Positions 26,986 through 34,989 of a DNA stretch of 64,000 bases are shown in pieces. The notes under the pieces are model-generated. The model saw only the letters and a program-made list of their open reading frames with translations. It was not told where the DNA came from and ran no database searches. Location: assembly GCF_001584325.1 (NCBI RefSeq), contig NZ_LSAZ01000041.1, positions 1 through 64,000 on the forward strand, read 5' to 3'. Each line of letters begins with the position of its first letter. Within the stretch, counting starts at the first letter, position 1. Origin of the DNA: Bacillus nakamurai (GTDB taxonomy: Bacteria; Bacillota; Bacilli; Bacillales; Bacillaceae). The position numbers and the translations under genes are program-made.

Positions 26986-27012
26986 AGGCGAACAAATTTT
27001 TTGTTCGCCTGT
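26986..27012 (+). terminator. Hairpin after the degraded gene
   Basis: AGGCGAACAAA pairs perfectly with TTTGTTCGCCT. The T tract is in the loop and only a weak one follows. Confidence 0.55.
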
Positions 27013-27046
27013 TTATACAGTTTTCTCTCAATATAGGAGTGCAGAG

Positions 27047-27589
27047 TTGAAAACATTAAAGATAATGATCACATTGTTTTTTGGGGTTCTCTTTTTGATT
27101 TTAAATGGAGGGTATTTTGTATATTGTATTTCATCTCCTGAATACTATCAAAATACGAAGTTTACAACGAATGATATAAAAAGACTTGAAAAATTATATC
27201 ATATTGATTTCCCGAATGACGCAAAATTCACAAAGATTATAGAGCAGCAAACCGGACTTGGAGGAGACTCTTTCGTTTCTTTATATGTAAATGTACCGAG
27301 CGAACATGCAAAACCTCTTTTAACCGGATATACATTTTTGCCAATACGTTATAAAAACGAAATAAGTACACAATATGGAGTGACTGTCTCTAAAAATAAT
27401 GAGGGAAAGACAGAGTTGCGATTTGCTAAAGAGGACGAGAAAGGGACAATTAGCAGCAGAATAAAAAACAATCCTCATTGGGAGTATAAAGGAATAGCAG
27501 GTACTTATTATCTGCGTACTGCTGCTTTTTATAACGCCTTGTTCTTCCTCATAACAGTTCCTGTCTTTTATTTAATTCATAAAAAATAA
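27047..27589 (+). CDS. Membrane-anchored protein, 180 residues, unknown function
   Basis: TTG start with ATAGGAG upstream. The product has hydrophobic segments at both ends (about 5-28 and 160-177), both flanked by lysines, around a hydrophilic, charged central region of about 125 residues. That implies two membrane spans and a central domain outside or inside. Base composition is noticeably more AT-rich than flanking genes, as for the degraded gene before it. It occupies the ykuH position (between fadH and ykuI), but I am not certain it is an ortholog. No motif recognised. Confidence 0.75.
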   Translation: MKTLKIMITLFFGVLFLILNGGYFVYCISSPEYYQNTKFTTNDIKRLEKLYHIDFPNDAKFTKIIEQQTGLGGDSFVSLYVNVPSEHAKPLLTGYTFLPIRYKNEISTQYGVTVSKNNEGKTELRFAKEDEKGTISSRIKNNPHWEYKGIAGTYYLRTAAFYNALFFLITVPVFYLIHKK

Positions 27590-27691
27590 CCAATATTTCT
27601 CCTTCTTTCAAAAGGAAATGATGCCTGTCTTAAATTGATGTCAGTAACCGATGTGGTATAATCAGACAAAGATAGAGAAGCAGGTGATAAC

Positions 27692-28912
27692 ATGTTGGAC
27701 CCACTTGATATATTAACGAATATTGATGATGTCATCCCGTATTATCAAGCCATATTCAGCGCTGAAGAGCAAAGAGTCGTAGGCTATGAGGTGCTGGGGC
27801 GTATTTCGGCAGATTCAGAGATAGAGAGTCTCGGGCCGTTTTTTTTAGATCCCGGCATTCCTGAAGAATATAAGCTGGAGGTCGATGACAGAATTATCCG
27901 GCAGGCACTGAAGCGGTTTACAGATGCGGATCGTGACCTTTTAATCTTTATCAATCAGGATGCGAATGTGCTGATGCTTGATCACGGCGAAAGCTTTCTT
28001 GAGCTCTTGAAAGAATACGAAGCAAAGGGTATTGAATTGAACCGCTTCGTTTTGGAAATTACCGAGCACAATTTTGAAGGTGACATTGAGCAGCTGTACC
28101 ATATGCTTACTTACTATCGTACATACGGAATTAAAATCGCAGTAGATAATATAGGCAAGGAAAGCAGCAACTTGGACAGAATTGCGCTTCTTTCACCCGA
28201 CCTTTTGAAAATTGATTTGCAGGCTCTGAAAGTTTCACAGCCGTCGCCGTCCTATGAGCATGTACTGTACAGCATCTCATTGCTCGCGAGAAAAATCGGC
28301 GCTGCATTGCTGTATGAGGATATAGAGGCTGATTTTCAGCTCCAATACGCTTGGAGAAACGGCGGCCGCTTCTTTCAGGGCTATTACCTGCAGGCACCGA
28401 ATGACCATTTCTTAGATCGAGATCTTTTAAAAGCGAGATTAAAAACAGAGTTTCACCAATTTATCACCAGGGAGAAAAAGAAGCTGGAGACGGTGTATGA
28501 GCACTCTGAGAGATTTTATAAGCGTGTCAATCAAGTTGTCTCAGATCTGATGAAAACCCATCAGGCGGATGATGAGTTTATTAAAAAATTGGCGGAAAAG
28601 CTGACGGACTGCTGCTTCAGGATTTATATGTGCGATGAAGAAGGCTATCAGCTGACGGGAAATGTTTTCAAGCAATCCGGTGAATGGATCTATCAGCCGG
28701 AATATGTGGAGAAAAACTGGAGCTGGCGTCCGTACTTTTTAGAAAATATTATGCGGATGCGGAATTCGAGAAAAGGATTTTTCAGTGATTTATACAGTGA
28801 CATTGAAACGGGAGAGATGATCAGAACCTTTTCATACCCGATGGATAACCATATGTATTTATTTATCGATCTGCCTTACTCTTATTTATATGAACAGGAC
28901 GGATTACTTTAA
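27692..28912 (+). CDS. ykuI: EAL-domain c-di-GMP-binding protein YkuI
   Basis: A 406-residue cytosolic protein. An N-terminal EAL domain (about 1-250) has the signature as E33-V-L, and LEITEHNF, VDNIGKESS and YEDIEADFQ are its other recognisable blocks. A C-terminal PAS-like domain (about 265-400) follows. The B. subtilis protein binds c-di-GMP but no phosphodiesterase activity was shown, and it is regarded as an effector or cryptic enzyme. AGCAGGTGA precedes the ATG. A good terminator separates it from fsrA. Confidence 0.92.
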   Translation: MLDPLDILTNIDDVIPYYQAIFSAEEQRVVGYEVLGRISADSEIESLGPFFLDPGIPEEYKLEVDDRIIRQALKRFTDADRDLLIFINQDANVLMLDHGESFLELLKEYEAKGIELNRFVLEITEHNFEGDIEQLYHMLTYYRTYGIKIAVDNIGKESSNLDRIALLSPDLLKIDLQALKVSQPSPSYEHVLYSISLLARKIGAALLYEDIEADFQLQYAWRNGGRFFQGYYLQAPNDHFLDRDLLKARLKTEFHQFITREKKKLETVYEHSERFYKRVNQVVSDLMKTHQADDEFIKKLAEKLTDCCFRIYMCDEEGYQLTGNVFKQSGEWIYQPEYVEKNWSWRPYFLENIMRMRNSRKGFFSDLYSDIETGEMIRTFSYPMDNHMYLFIDLPYSYLYEQDGLL

Positions 28913-28938
28913 AGCGGCTGAAGTGTGCCGCTTTTTTT
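28911..28938 (+). terminator. Terminator of ykuI
   Basis: AGCGGC pairs with GCCGCT across an 8-base loop, followed by seven T. Confidence 0.85.
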
Positions 28939-28968
28939 GTTATCATTTAAAAAAAAATAAAAAAACGA

Positions 28969-28997
28969 TTGACATCGATACTGATAATCATTATCAT
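28969..28997 (+). promoter_or_regulatory. Promoter of fsrA with overlapping Fur box
   Basis: TTGACA (28969-28974) and TATCAT (28992-28997) are 17 bp apart. A perfect Fur box TGATAATCATTATCA (28982-28996) overlaps the spacer and -10, so Fur-Fe would block RNA polymerase directly. Confidence 0.9.
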
Positions 28998-29003
28998 TTG
29001 CTT

Positions 29004-29090
29004 ATAGAGAGAAGTTACTCTCTGTTCCCCAACCCCTCTATCAGATCAAGATCCGAAAAAGCTTGGCGCTACCCCCGCCAAGTTTTTTTT
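29004..29090 (+). ncRNA. fsrA: Small regulatory RNA FsrA
   Basis: About 87 nt from the predicted start (about 29004-29007) to the end of a terminator with stem CTTGGCG / CGCCAAG (29062-29082) and eight T. Unpaired C-rich tracts (CCCCAACCCC at 29027-29036 and the CCCCC loop at 29072-29076) are the kind of sequence FsrA uses to pair with G-rich ribosome sites. In B. subtilis FsrA, at this same position between ykuI and ykuJ, is the Fur-repressed iron-sparing sRNA that lowers synthesis of iron proteins such as succinate dehydrogenase and aconitase. Identification rests on locus, Fur promoter and C-rich tracts. Confidence 0.92.
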
Positions 29091-29356
29091 ATGTTGTTTG
29101 CGCATAAGAAAGCCCGTTTTTTCATACATGTAACGATGACGGTTCAAAAAGTAAAAAAATCATTTTTAAAGTGTATGACATTCAAAAAAAGCTTCAAACT
29201 ATCAGAAAACAAGGTTTTCCCGTTTTTTTCTTTTCTTAAAATCCAGCGGGAAAATGCCATCCGACCCTACTTTATGGTATGATGCTCTGTAGAACTTGTA
29301 TTATAATAAATACTTGTTGATTTGAAGTTGTTTTTTGAAAGGAGTCTTTTTTTAGA

Positions 29357-29596
29357 ATGTCACAATTAATGGGTATCATCACAAGGCTGCAAAGCCTGCA
29401 AGAAACGGCGGAAGCGGCAAGCGAGCCGATGCAGCGTTATTTTGAAGTTAACGGCGAAAAAATATGCAGTGTTAAATATTTCGAAAAGAATCAAACGTTT
29501 GAGCTTACGGTATTTCAAAAAGGTGAAAAACCGACGACATATCCGTTTGATAACATTGACATGATTTCTATTGAAATCTTCGAGCTCCTTCAGTAA
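29357..29596 (+). CDS. ykuJ: DUF1797 family protein YkuJ
   Basis: A 79-residue cytosolic protein with no signal peptide. AAAGGAG (29338-29344) lies 12 bases upstream. It shows an N-terminal helix (MGIITRLQSLQETAEAA) followed by beta-rich sequence ending FDNIDMISIEIFELLQ, matching the small YkuJ fold family. Function unknown. Probably transcribed with ykuK, since no strong terminator lies between them. The intergenic stretch before it (29091-29356) shows nothing except possible -10 elements near 29302. Confidence 0.88.
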   Translation: MSQLMGIITRLQSLQETAEAASEPMQRYFEVNGEKICSVKYFEKNQTFELTVFQKGEKPTTYPFDNIDMISIEIFELLQ

Positions 29597-29718
29597 CTTT
29601 ATTTGATTTTTCAGGCTGACCAAGCTTCCCGTCTTCCGCAAGCGGAGCTTTTAAATAGCGATAAGGAATGTGCTTGTTTCATATTGGTTGTAAGATCTTT
29701 GAAGAGGAGTGTCTTTAC

Positions 29719-30237
29719 ATGGCCGATTCTTTACTGTTTTATAATCTTTCAGAGGCACAAATGACCTTTCAAGATGTGATGGAACGGCTGAAAAGCTTTG
29801 TCAGAAGAGATCCCCGCTCAGCATATGTGCTGTCTGTAGGGACCGATTCACAAGTTTTCCGTGACCGCACGAAATTTATTACAGCGATACACTTGCACCG
29901 AACAGGAAAGGGAGCTTGGGGCTGTTTGAAAAATCATGAACTTACCAGACCGATACATAGCCTTCGTGAAAAAATTTCACTTGAAACCGCGTTCAGCCAA
30001 GAAACTGCCGCATATATCCTTGACGGGCATTTAATTGAAATTACGGATTTGCTGCTGCCGTTCACCGGAGAAGGAGCAGATCTCACATTCGAAGTGCATC
30101 TGGATATCGGAAAAAAAGGGCTGACAAAAGAATTGATACAAGAAATGACCAGCCGGATTACCTCGATGGGCATTGAAGCGAAAATCAAGCCCGATTCCTA
30201 CACAGCATTCAGTTATGCAAATCGTTATACAAAATAA
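29719..30237 (+). CDS. ykuK: DUF458 / RNase H-like family protein YkuK
   Basis: A 172-residue protein from ATG 29719 (GAGGAG upstream). The in-frame extension to 29668 lacks a ribosome site. Visible elements include SVGTDSQVFRD near the N-terminus, followed by ITAIHLHRTGKGAW, an arrangement resembling the first strands of the RNase H-like fold (acidic residue D in GTDSQ), and DLTFEVHLDIGKKG. The family has no assigned activity. Confidence 0.87.
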   Translation: MADSLLFYNLSEAQMTFQDVMERLKSFVRRDPRSAYVLSVGTDSQVFRDRTKFITAIHLHRTGKGAWGCLKNHELTRPIHSLREKISLETAFSQETAAYILDGHLIEITDLLLPFTGEGADLTFEVHLDIGKKGLTKELIQEMTSRITSMGIEAKIKPDSYTAFSYANRYTK

Positions 30238-30251
30238 TATTTCATGCTGAG

Positions 30252-30288
30252 ACCGCAAAATGTCGAATTATGCGGTTGACGATTTTTT
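30252..30288 (+). terminator. Terminator of ykuK overlapping the abbA control region
   Basis: ACCGCA (30252-30257) pairs with TGCGGT (30271-30276), loop containing the 0A box, then GACGATTTTTTT. The same bases carry the abbA -35. Confidence 0.55.
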
Positions 30289-30304
30289 TCTGTTTACTTA
30301 TTCT
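30261..30304 (+). promoter_or_regulatory. abbA promoter with Spo0A box
   Basis: An exact 0A box TGTCGAA (30261-30267) lies upstream of TTGACG (30276-30281) and TATTCT (30299-30304), which are 17 bp apart. The box is near -45, the usual place for Spo0A~P activation. In B. subtilis abbA is induced by Spo0A~P. Confidence 0.75.
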
Positions 30305-30378
30305 AGCGGTAGAGCTGAAAGTAAATCTAATCTTGCTTTCAGAGGTATTCAGTAAAAAAATAGGGGGCCTGATTACGT

Positions 30379-30570
30379 ATGAGTTTTATCGGTGAACGAT
30401 TTACGGAAGAAGAACAAGATCTTCTGCTGAATATCCTGATCAATCATGAATATGCCATTGAGCTTTTGACCAGCGAAATCAACGATATAGAAGCAGGGAC
30501 AAAAAGCGTTGATGGAACCACTTATAAAAAACTTGTAACGCTTTATGACCGTTTTCGAAACGAAAATTAA
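30379..30570 (+). CDS. abbA: AbrB antirepressor AbbA
   Basis: A 63-residue protein whose body (GERFTEEEQDLLLNILINHE and following) matches B. subtilis AbbA, which is a DNA-mimic antirepressor binding the N-terminal domains of AbrB and Abh and freeing their promoters at the onset of sporulation. It is acidic, mostly helical, cytosolic. AGGGGG precedes the ATG. Its partner Abh is encoded in this same window at 60.1 kb. Confidence 0.93.
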   Translation: MSFIGERFTEEEQDLLLNILINHEYAIELLTSEINDIEAGTKSVDGTTYKKLVTLYDRFRNEN

Positions 30571-30586
30571 TCAGTGACCTATAATT

Positions 30587-30616
30587 GATACTCGAATGCA
30601 AAGAGTATCTTTTTTA
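30587..30616 (+). terminator. Terminator of abbA
   Basis: GATACTC pairs with GAGTATC across a 9-base loop, followed by TTTTTT. Confidence 0.9.
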
Positions 30617-30645
30617 TTGACGGAAACTTTTCGACAAAAAATGAT
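30617..30645 (+). promoter_or_regulatory. ykuL/darB promoter with Spo0A box in the spacer
   Basis: TTGACG (30617-30622) and AATGAT (30640-30645) are 17 bp apart. TTCGACAAA (30630-30638), the complement of a 9-base 0A box, lies between them, a position expected to give repression by Spo0A~P. Confidence 0.6.
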
Positions 30646-30712
30646 AATGTTTATATTATTGTAATATAGGGTATACATGTTTTGATGAAAAATGTAAAGG
30701 GGTCGAAGTGAC

Positions 30713-31156
30713 ATGATTAGCTTACAATCAGATCAGCTTCTTGAAGCAACAGTCGAACAATTTATGATCGAGGCGGATAAAGTCGCGCACGTACAGGTCG
30801 GAAACAACCTTGAGCATGCTCTTTTAGTGCTGACAAAAACCGGCTATACTGCTATCCCTGTCTTGGACGCTTCGTACCGTCTGCACGGTTTGATCGGGAC
30901 AAACATGATTATGAACAGCATATTCGGACTCGAACGGATTGAGTTTGAAAAGCTGGATCAAATTACGGTCGAGGAAGTCATGCTGAAGGATATTCCGCGC
31001 CTTCATATAAACGATCCCATTATTAAAGGGTTCAGTATGGTCATTAATAACGGATTTGTTTGCGTTGAAAATGATGAAGGCGTATTTGAAGGCATTTTTA
31101 CGAGAAGAGTCGTTTTAAAGCAATTAAGCAAGCATATCAGATCGTTGAATAAGTAG
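30713..31156 (+). CDS. darB: CBS-domain c-di-AMP receptor DarB (YkuL)
   Basis: A 147-residue cytosolic protein made of two CBS motifs (about 15-70 and 88-142: GYTAIPVLDASYRLHGLIG; GFVCVENDEGVFEGIFTRR). In B. subtilis DarB (CbpB, formerly YkuL) binds c-di-AMP; when free of ligand at low potassium it stimulates the ppGpp synthetase Rel and pyruvate carboxylase. AAAGGGG lies upstream of the ATG. A c-di-AMP-linked potassium transporter subunit (ktrC) lies near the window's other end. Followed by a weak hairpin (31153-31175). Confidence 0.92.
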   Translation: MISLQSDQLLEATVEQFMIEADKVAHVQVGNNLEHALLVLTKTGYTAIPVLDASYRLHGLIGTNMIMNSIFGLERIEFEKLDQITVEEVMLKDIPRLHINDPIIKGFSMVINNGFVCVENDEGVFEGIFTRRVVLKQLSKHIRSLNK

Positions 31157-31223
31157 GCTCGCTGCACCAGCCTATTTGTTCTTCGTATACTCAAAAAAGA
31201 AAGCGTATACATATGAGTGATGC

Positions 31224-31253
31224 TTGCCTCGGCAGCCTTTATTTTATTAGAAT
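31224..31253 (+). promoter_or_regulatory. Probable promoter of ccpC
   Basis: TTGCCT (31224-31229) and TAGAAT (31248-31253) are 18 bp apart. CcpC is also known to be under carbon control, but no cre was recognised here. Confidence 0.5.
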
Positions 31254-31295
31254 GGAAGATAAGAAATACGCGAAGGCATTGAAAAGGAGGACGAC

Positions 31296-32177
31296 ATGCA
31301 GCTTCAAGAGCTTCATATGCTCGTAGTTTTAGCTGAGGAATTAAACATGAGAAAGGCTGCCGAACGGTTATTCGTGTCACAGCCGGCTCTGTCCCAGCGA
31401 TTGCAAACCATCGAAAAAGCCTGGGGAACAAAGATCTTTTTAAGATCTCAAAAAGGATTGACGGTAACGCCGGCAGGAGAAAAAATCATTCAATTTGCAA
31501 ATGACGTCACGGATCGGCAAGAGAGAATAAGAGAAAATATAGATGAACTTGAAGGAGAAATACACGGCACATTGAAGCTTGCCGTCGCCTCCATTATCGG
31601 CCAGCACTGGCTCCCAAAGGTCTTGAAAACATATGTGGAGAGGTACCCGAATGCCAAGGTCTCACTCATTACCGGCTGGAGCAGTGAAATGCTGAAGAGT
31701 TTATATGAAGATCAGGTACATATCGGCATCATCAGGGGAAATCCGGAGTGGAAAGGCCGAAAAGAATATTTAATGACCGATCATTTATATTTGGTCGATA
31801 CTGAAATTTCATGTATTGATGATATCGCCCATACCGACCGGCCGTTCATTCAGTTCAAAAGTGACAGTACATATTTTCAAGAAATCCAGCATTGGTGGCA
31901 TCAAAAATTCAAAACCTCACCGAAACAGACGATCCTCGTCGACCAGATCGAAACGTGCAAGCAGATGGCTCTGCACGGAATCGGCTATGCCATTCTGCCT
32001 TCCGTCACGCTTGAAGAGGAAGACAAAGTAAATAAAATGCCGCTTTTGGATGTAAAGGATTATCCGATCGGGCGTGATACATGGCTTCTCGGATATGAGC
32101 CGGCATTTGAATTAAAACAGGTGCAGGCCTTTGTTTCTGTCGTAAAAGATATGCTGAAGCAAGAACGCCCATTTTAA
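31296..32177 (+). CDS. ccpC: LysR-type regulator CcpC of the citric acid branch genes
   Basis: A 293-residue LysR regulator with an N-terminal winged helix (about 1-60: MRKAAERLFVSQPALSQRLQTIE) and a C-terminal inducer-binding domain. In B. subtilis CcpC represses citZ (citrate synthase) and citB (aconitase), with citrate as inducer. A strong AAAAGGAGG precedes the ATG. It lies between darB and the ykuNOP flavodoxins; citB is also an FsrA/iron-sensitive target, which links it to the iron theme here. Confidence 0.95.
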   Translation: MQLQELHMLVVLAEELNMRKAAERLFVSQPALSQRLQTIEKAWGTKIFLRSQKGLTVTPAGEKIIQFANDVTDRQERIRENIDELEGEIHGTLKLAVASIIGQHWLPKVLKTYVERYPNAKVSLITGWSSEMLKSLYEDQVHIGIIRGNPEWKGRKEYLMTDHLYLVDTEISCIDDIAHTDRPFIQFKSDSTYFQEIQHWWHQKFKTSPKQTILVDQIETCKQMALHGIGYAILPSVTLEEEDKVNKMPLLDVKDYPIGRDTWLLGYEPAFELKQVQAFVSVVKDMLKQERPF

Positions 32178-32179
32178 GA

Positions 32180-32208
32180 AAGACAGCGCACATGCTGTCT
32201 TTTTTTTA
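32180..32208 (+). terminator. Terminator of ccpC
   Basis: AGACAGC pairs with GCTGTCT across a 6-base loop, then eight T. Confidence 0.9.
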
Positions 32209-32215
32209 TTTTTTA

Positions 32216-32274
32216 TTGACAATGAAAATCATTATCATTTAAAGTATTGTATATGTTAATGAAAATCATTATCA
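32216..32274 (+). promoter_or_regulatory. ykuNOP promoter with two Fur boxes
   Basis: TTGACA (32216-32221) and TAAAGT (32240-32245) are 18 bp apart. Two identical Fur boxes TGAAAATCATTATCA lie at 32223-32237 (in the spacer) and 32260-32274 (downstream of the expected start), each one mismatch from the ideal repeat. Tandem operators imply tight iron repression. Confidence 0.9.
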
Positions 32275-32290
32275 ATTACGGGGTGGTCAT

Positions 32291-32764
32291 ATGCAAAAAG
32301 CATTAATCATATACGCAAGCATGTCTGGGAATACAGAGGATATTGCCAATATTATAAAAGAAACGCTGAAAGAGCATCAGATTGCAATTGACTGTGCTGA
32401 CATGGATGAAGCTGATGCGGATTCCCTTATGTCATATGATTATGTCTTTATCGGGACGTATACCTGGGGTGACGGCGATCTGCCTTACGAAGCGGAGGAT
32501 TTTTATGAGGACATTTCAAATCTTCAGCTCAATGGGCTGAGAACGGCTTGTTTCGGGTCCGGCGACCATGCTTATCCGAAGTTTTGCGAAGCTGTAACTC
32601 TATTCAGTCAGGTGCTGGAAAAGGCCGGAGCTGCTTTGTATCCGGAAACGCTGAAAATTGAGCTTGCGCCGGAGACGGCTGAAGATAAGGAATGCTGCAA
32701 GGAGTTTGTCCGCGGTTTCCTTGCCTGGGCCGCTCACCACGGGGATCAATGCCATGTTTCATAA
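32291..32764 (+). CDS. ykuN: Short-chain flavodoxin YkuN
   Basis: A 157-residue FMN electron carrier that replaces ferredoxin when iron is scarce. The phosphate-binding loop ASMSGNTED (about 9-17) and the two isoalloxazine loops, GTYTWGDGDLP (about 57-67) and FGSGDHAYPKFC (about 90-101), are present. In B. subtilis YkuN and YkuP supply electrons to BioI, DesA and nitric oxide synthase. The last codons overlap the beginning of ykuO. Confidence 0.93.
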   Translation: MQKALIIYASMSGNTEDIANIIKETLKEHQIAIDCADMDEADADSLMSYDYVFIGTYTWGDGDLPYEAEDFYEDISNLQLNGLRTACFGSGDHAYPKFCEAVTLFSQVLEKAGAALYPETLKIELAPETAEDKECCKEFVRGFLAWAAHHGDQCHVS

Positions 32765-33647
32765 AGGCGCGACTGCGGTGATGGCATCTGTGTCTTCAGG
32801 GTATTTTGTCGCCGTCAAAGGCGAGGGCATCTTTCATTTTTGTTTAGAAGACGGCTGGAAAAAGCTGTTTCAAATAAAAAGCAATATTCATGTGATGACG
32901 TACATAGGGCCTTATATATTTGCCGCGGGAGATAAAGGCGTTATCATCAGATCGGCCGACCAAGGAAAAAGCTGGACGACATCCAAGTTTCCGACGAACG
33001 CTGCGGTATGGGCTGTTACAGGACGCAGCGGCGGATTTGTCTGTGCGCACGGCAAGCACTGCCTTTATTTATCCGATGATTTCGGCGTCACTTGGCATGT
33101 GGCTAAACCTTTTTCACGATTGAAGGAGCCGCCCGTGATCCGATCATTATGTTTGCACGGACAGACCCTTTATATCGGCACCCGAATCCATATGAACCAC
33201 GGCGGCATTTGGGCCTTTGATCTGATGAGCGGAAGCGTTCGGCATGTGAATCGGGAAAGTCATCGCATGACGGCGTCAATGCTGATGTATCAGGAGGGCT
33301 GGCTGATTTCCGCCAAGGGTTCCATTAAGGGGAAACGAGGCGCGGTTACAGTGCAAAATGTCTGGACGGGAGAAGAGCTTTCTATTTCGAACGGACCTGC
33401 CGGGCGGGAAAAATCATTTCTCGATGTCTCTGAGGATGACGGTATTATTTATGTCACCTCTTCTCAAGATGAAGATGGTTTTTCACGCATTTATCAGGCG
33501 GATCTCGAAGCGCGGGAATTAAAATGGTTTGATACCATCAGAGGCCACGGCTGGAGGGTCGCAAACCGGAAAGAGAACTTTTTTTGCGCGGGTCTGTATG
33601 AATGTAAATTTGTCAGGCCGTATGAGGCAGCGGAGCTTGCGCATTAA
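32754..33647 (+). CDS. ykuO: YkuO, BNR/Ycf48-like beta-propeller protein
   Basis: The frame is open from 32658, but the true start is probably ATG 32754 (297 residues, overlapping the end of ykuN) or ATG 32781, so the N-terminus is uncertain. Two BNR/Asp-box repeats are visible: SADQGKSWTTSKF and LSDDFGVTWHVAKPF. These are sialidase/photosystem-assembly-type blades, so the protein is probably a beta-propeller. No signal peptide or catalytic motif is evident. Its place between two flavodoxin genes under Fur control suggests a role in iron limitation, but function is unknown. Confidence 0.85.
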   Translation: MFHKGATAVMASVSSGYFVAVKGEGIFHFCLEDGWKKLFQIKSNIHVMTYIGPYIFAAGDKGVIIRSADQGKSWTTSKFPTNAAVWAVTGRSGGFVCAHGKHCLYLSDDFGVTWHVAKPFSRLKEPPVIRSLCLHGQTLYIGTRIHMNHGGIWAFDLMSGSVRHVNRESHRMTASMLMYQEGWLISAKGSIKGKRGAVTVQNVWTGEELSISNGPAGREKSFLDVSEDDGIIYVTSSQDEDGFSRIYQADLEARELKWFDTIRGHGWRVANRKENFFCAGLYECKFVRPYEAAELAH

Positions 33648-33673
33648 TGTCAATACATAAAGGAGAGAAGAAG

Positions 33674-34129
33674 ATGGGGAATATTTTGCTTGTTTATGCC
33701 ACGATGTCAGGAAACACCGAAGCGATGGCCGATCTTATTGAAAAAGGGCTTCTTGAAGCTGAGGCATCCGTTGACAGGTTTGAAGCAATGGATATAGATG
33801 CTGAGCTTTTGAATGATTATGAGCATATTATTATTGGAACATATACATGGGGGGACGGAGATCTTCCCGATGAATTAATGGACATTGCAGAGGATATGGA
33901 AAACCTTGAATTTACGGGGAAAACTTTTGCTCTGTTTGGATCTGGAGACACGTCCTATGAATTTTTCTGCGGGGCGGTTGATGAATTGGAAAAGACCATT
34001 ACATCACGCGGCGGCCGGGTAGTGCTGCCGTCTGTAAAAATTGAAATGAACCCTGAAGGCAGTGAGGAAGAGGAATTGAAGGAATTCGGGAGACAATTTG
34101 CCGCTTTGTGCAGACAGCCGGCAGAATAA
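33674..34129 (+). CDS. ykuP: Short-chain flavodoxin YkuP
   Basis: A second flavodoxin of 151 residues, starting at ATG 33674 with AAAGGAGAG upstream; the longer frame from 33647 begins on the ykuO stop codon. FMN loops ATMSGNTEA, GTYTWGDGDLP and FGSGDTSYEFFC are present. It is similar to YkuN across its length, so the pair is a duplication separated by ykuO. It has a very acidic surface, as expected for an electron donor. Last gene of the Fur-controlled ykuNOP operon. Only a weak hairpin follows. Confidence 0.93.
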   Translation: MGNILLVYATMSGNTEAMADLIEKGLLEAEASVDRFEAMDIDAELLNDYEHIIIGTYTWGDGDLPDELMDIAEDMENLEFTGKTFALFGSGDTSYEFFCGAVDELEKTITSRGGRVVLPSVKIEMNPEGSEEEELKEFGRQFAALCRQPAE

Positions 34130-34210
34130 AGGCTTATTCCTTTTTTTCTTGTCTTTGTATCCTTCCTTTGTTACAGTAATGAGGTAGAAAATCAGAGGAG
34201 GACAATACAT

Positions 34211-34921
34211 ATGAAAATGATGGATGCAAATGAAATTATTTCATTTATTCAAAATAGTACAAAATCAACGCCTGTTAAAGTTTACGTAAAAGGTGAACTG
34301 AAAGGCATCAATTTTGGCGCTTCAGCAAAAGCTTTCATCAACGGAAACACAGGTGTCGTTTTCGGTGAATGGAGCGAAATCAAAACAGCTATCGAAGAAA
34401 ACCAAAATAAAATCGAGGATTACGTAGTAGAAAACGACCGCCGCAATTCTGCGATCCCTATGCTCGATCTTAAAGATGTAAAAGCACGTATTGAGCCGGG
34501 CGCAATTATCCGCGATCAAGTAGAAATCGGTGATAACGCAGTCATCATGATGGGTGCTTCTATCAATATCGGTTCGGTGATCGGCGAAGGCACGATGATC
34601 GATATGAACGTTGTCCTCGGCGGACGCGCGACAGTCGGAAAGAACTGCCACATCGGAGCGGGTTCTGTATTAGCGGGAGTTATCGAGCCGCCAAGCGCTA
34701 AACCGGTTGTTGTTGAAGATGATGTCGTCATCGGCGCAAACGCAGTTGTGCTTGAAGGCGTAACGATCGGAAAAGGCGCGGTAGTCGCTGCCGGAGCAAT
34801 CGTCGTAAATGATGTTGAGCCATACACCGTTGTAGCGGGAACACCTGCGAAAAAAATCAAAGACATCGATGAAAAAACAAAAGGCAAAACAGAAATCAAA
34901 CAGGAATTACGCCAACTGTAA
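34211..34921 (+). CDS. dapH: Tetrahydrodipicolinate N-acetyltransferase DapH
   Basis: A 236-residue acyltransferase that acetylates tetrahydrodipicolinate in the acetylase branch of lysine/diaminopimelate biosynthesis. The N-terminal domain is followed by a left-handed parallel beta-helix of hexapeptide repeats (about 90-200: [28 protein letters not shown] and so on), including the catalytic-loop histidine ([11 protein letters not shown]). AGAGGAGG lies ahead of the ATG. The pathway then runs through PatA (20 kb) and DapL (next gene). Confidence 0.96.
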   Translation: MKMMDANEIISFIQNSTKSTPVKVYVKGELKGINFGASAKAFINGNTGVVFGEWSEIKTAIEENQNKIEDYVVENDRRNSAIPMLDLKDVKARIEPGAIIRDQVEIGDNAVIMMGASINIGSVIGEGTMIDMNVVLGGRATVGKNCHIGAGSVLAGVIEPPSAKPVVVEDDVVIGANAVVLEGVTIGKGAVVAAGAIVVNDVEPYTVVAGTPAKKIKDIDEKTKGKTEIKQELRQL

Positions 34922-34989
34922 GGAATGGTTTGATGGGAAGGGCGTGGATGACAATCCACGCCTTATTCGTATAGGCAGGAGGAATCAAA

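Noticed and set aside
28890..29282. 130-codon plus-strand ORF after ykuI
   Set aside because: It overlaps the end of ykuI, the ykuI terminator, the Fur box and the whole of fsrA, and has no ribosome site. The reading frame is a by-product of these elements.
31183..31214. Repeated CGTATAC near the ccpC promoter as an operator
   Set aside because: Two seven-base direct copies at irregular spacing in an AT-rich gap are too short to support a site without comparison.
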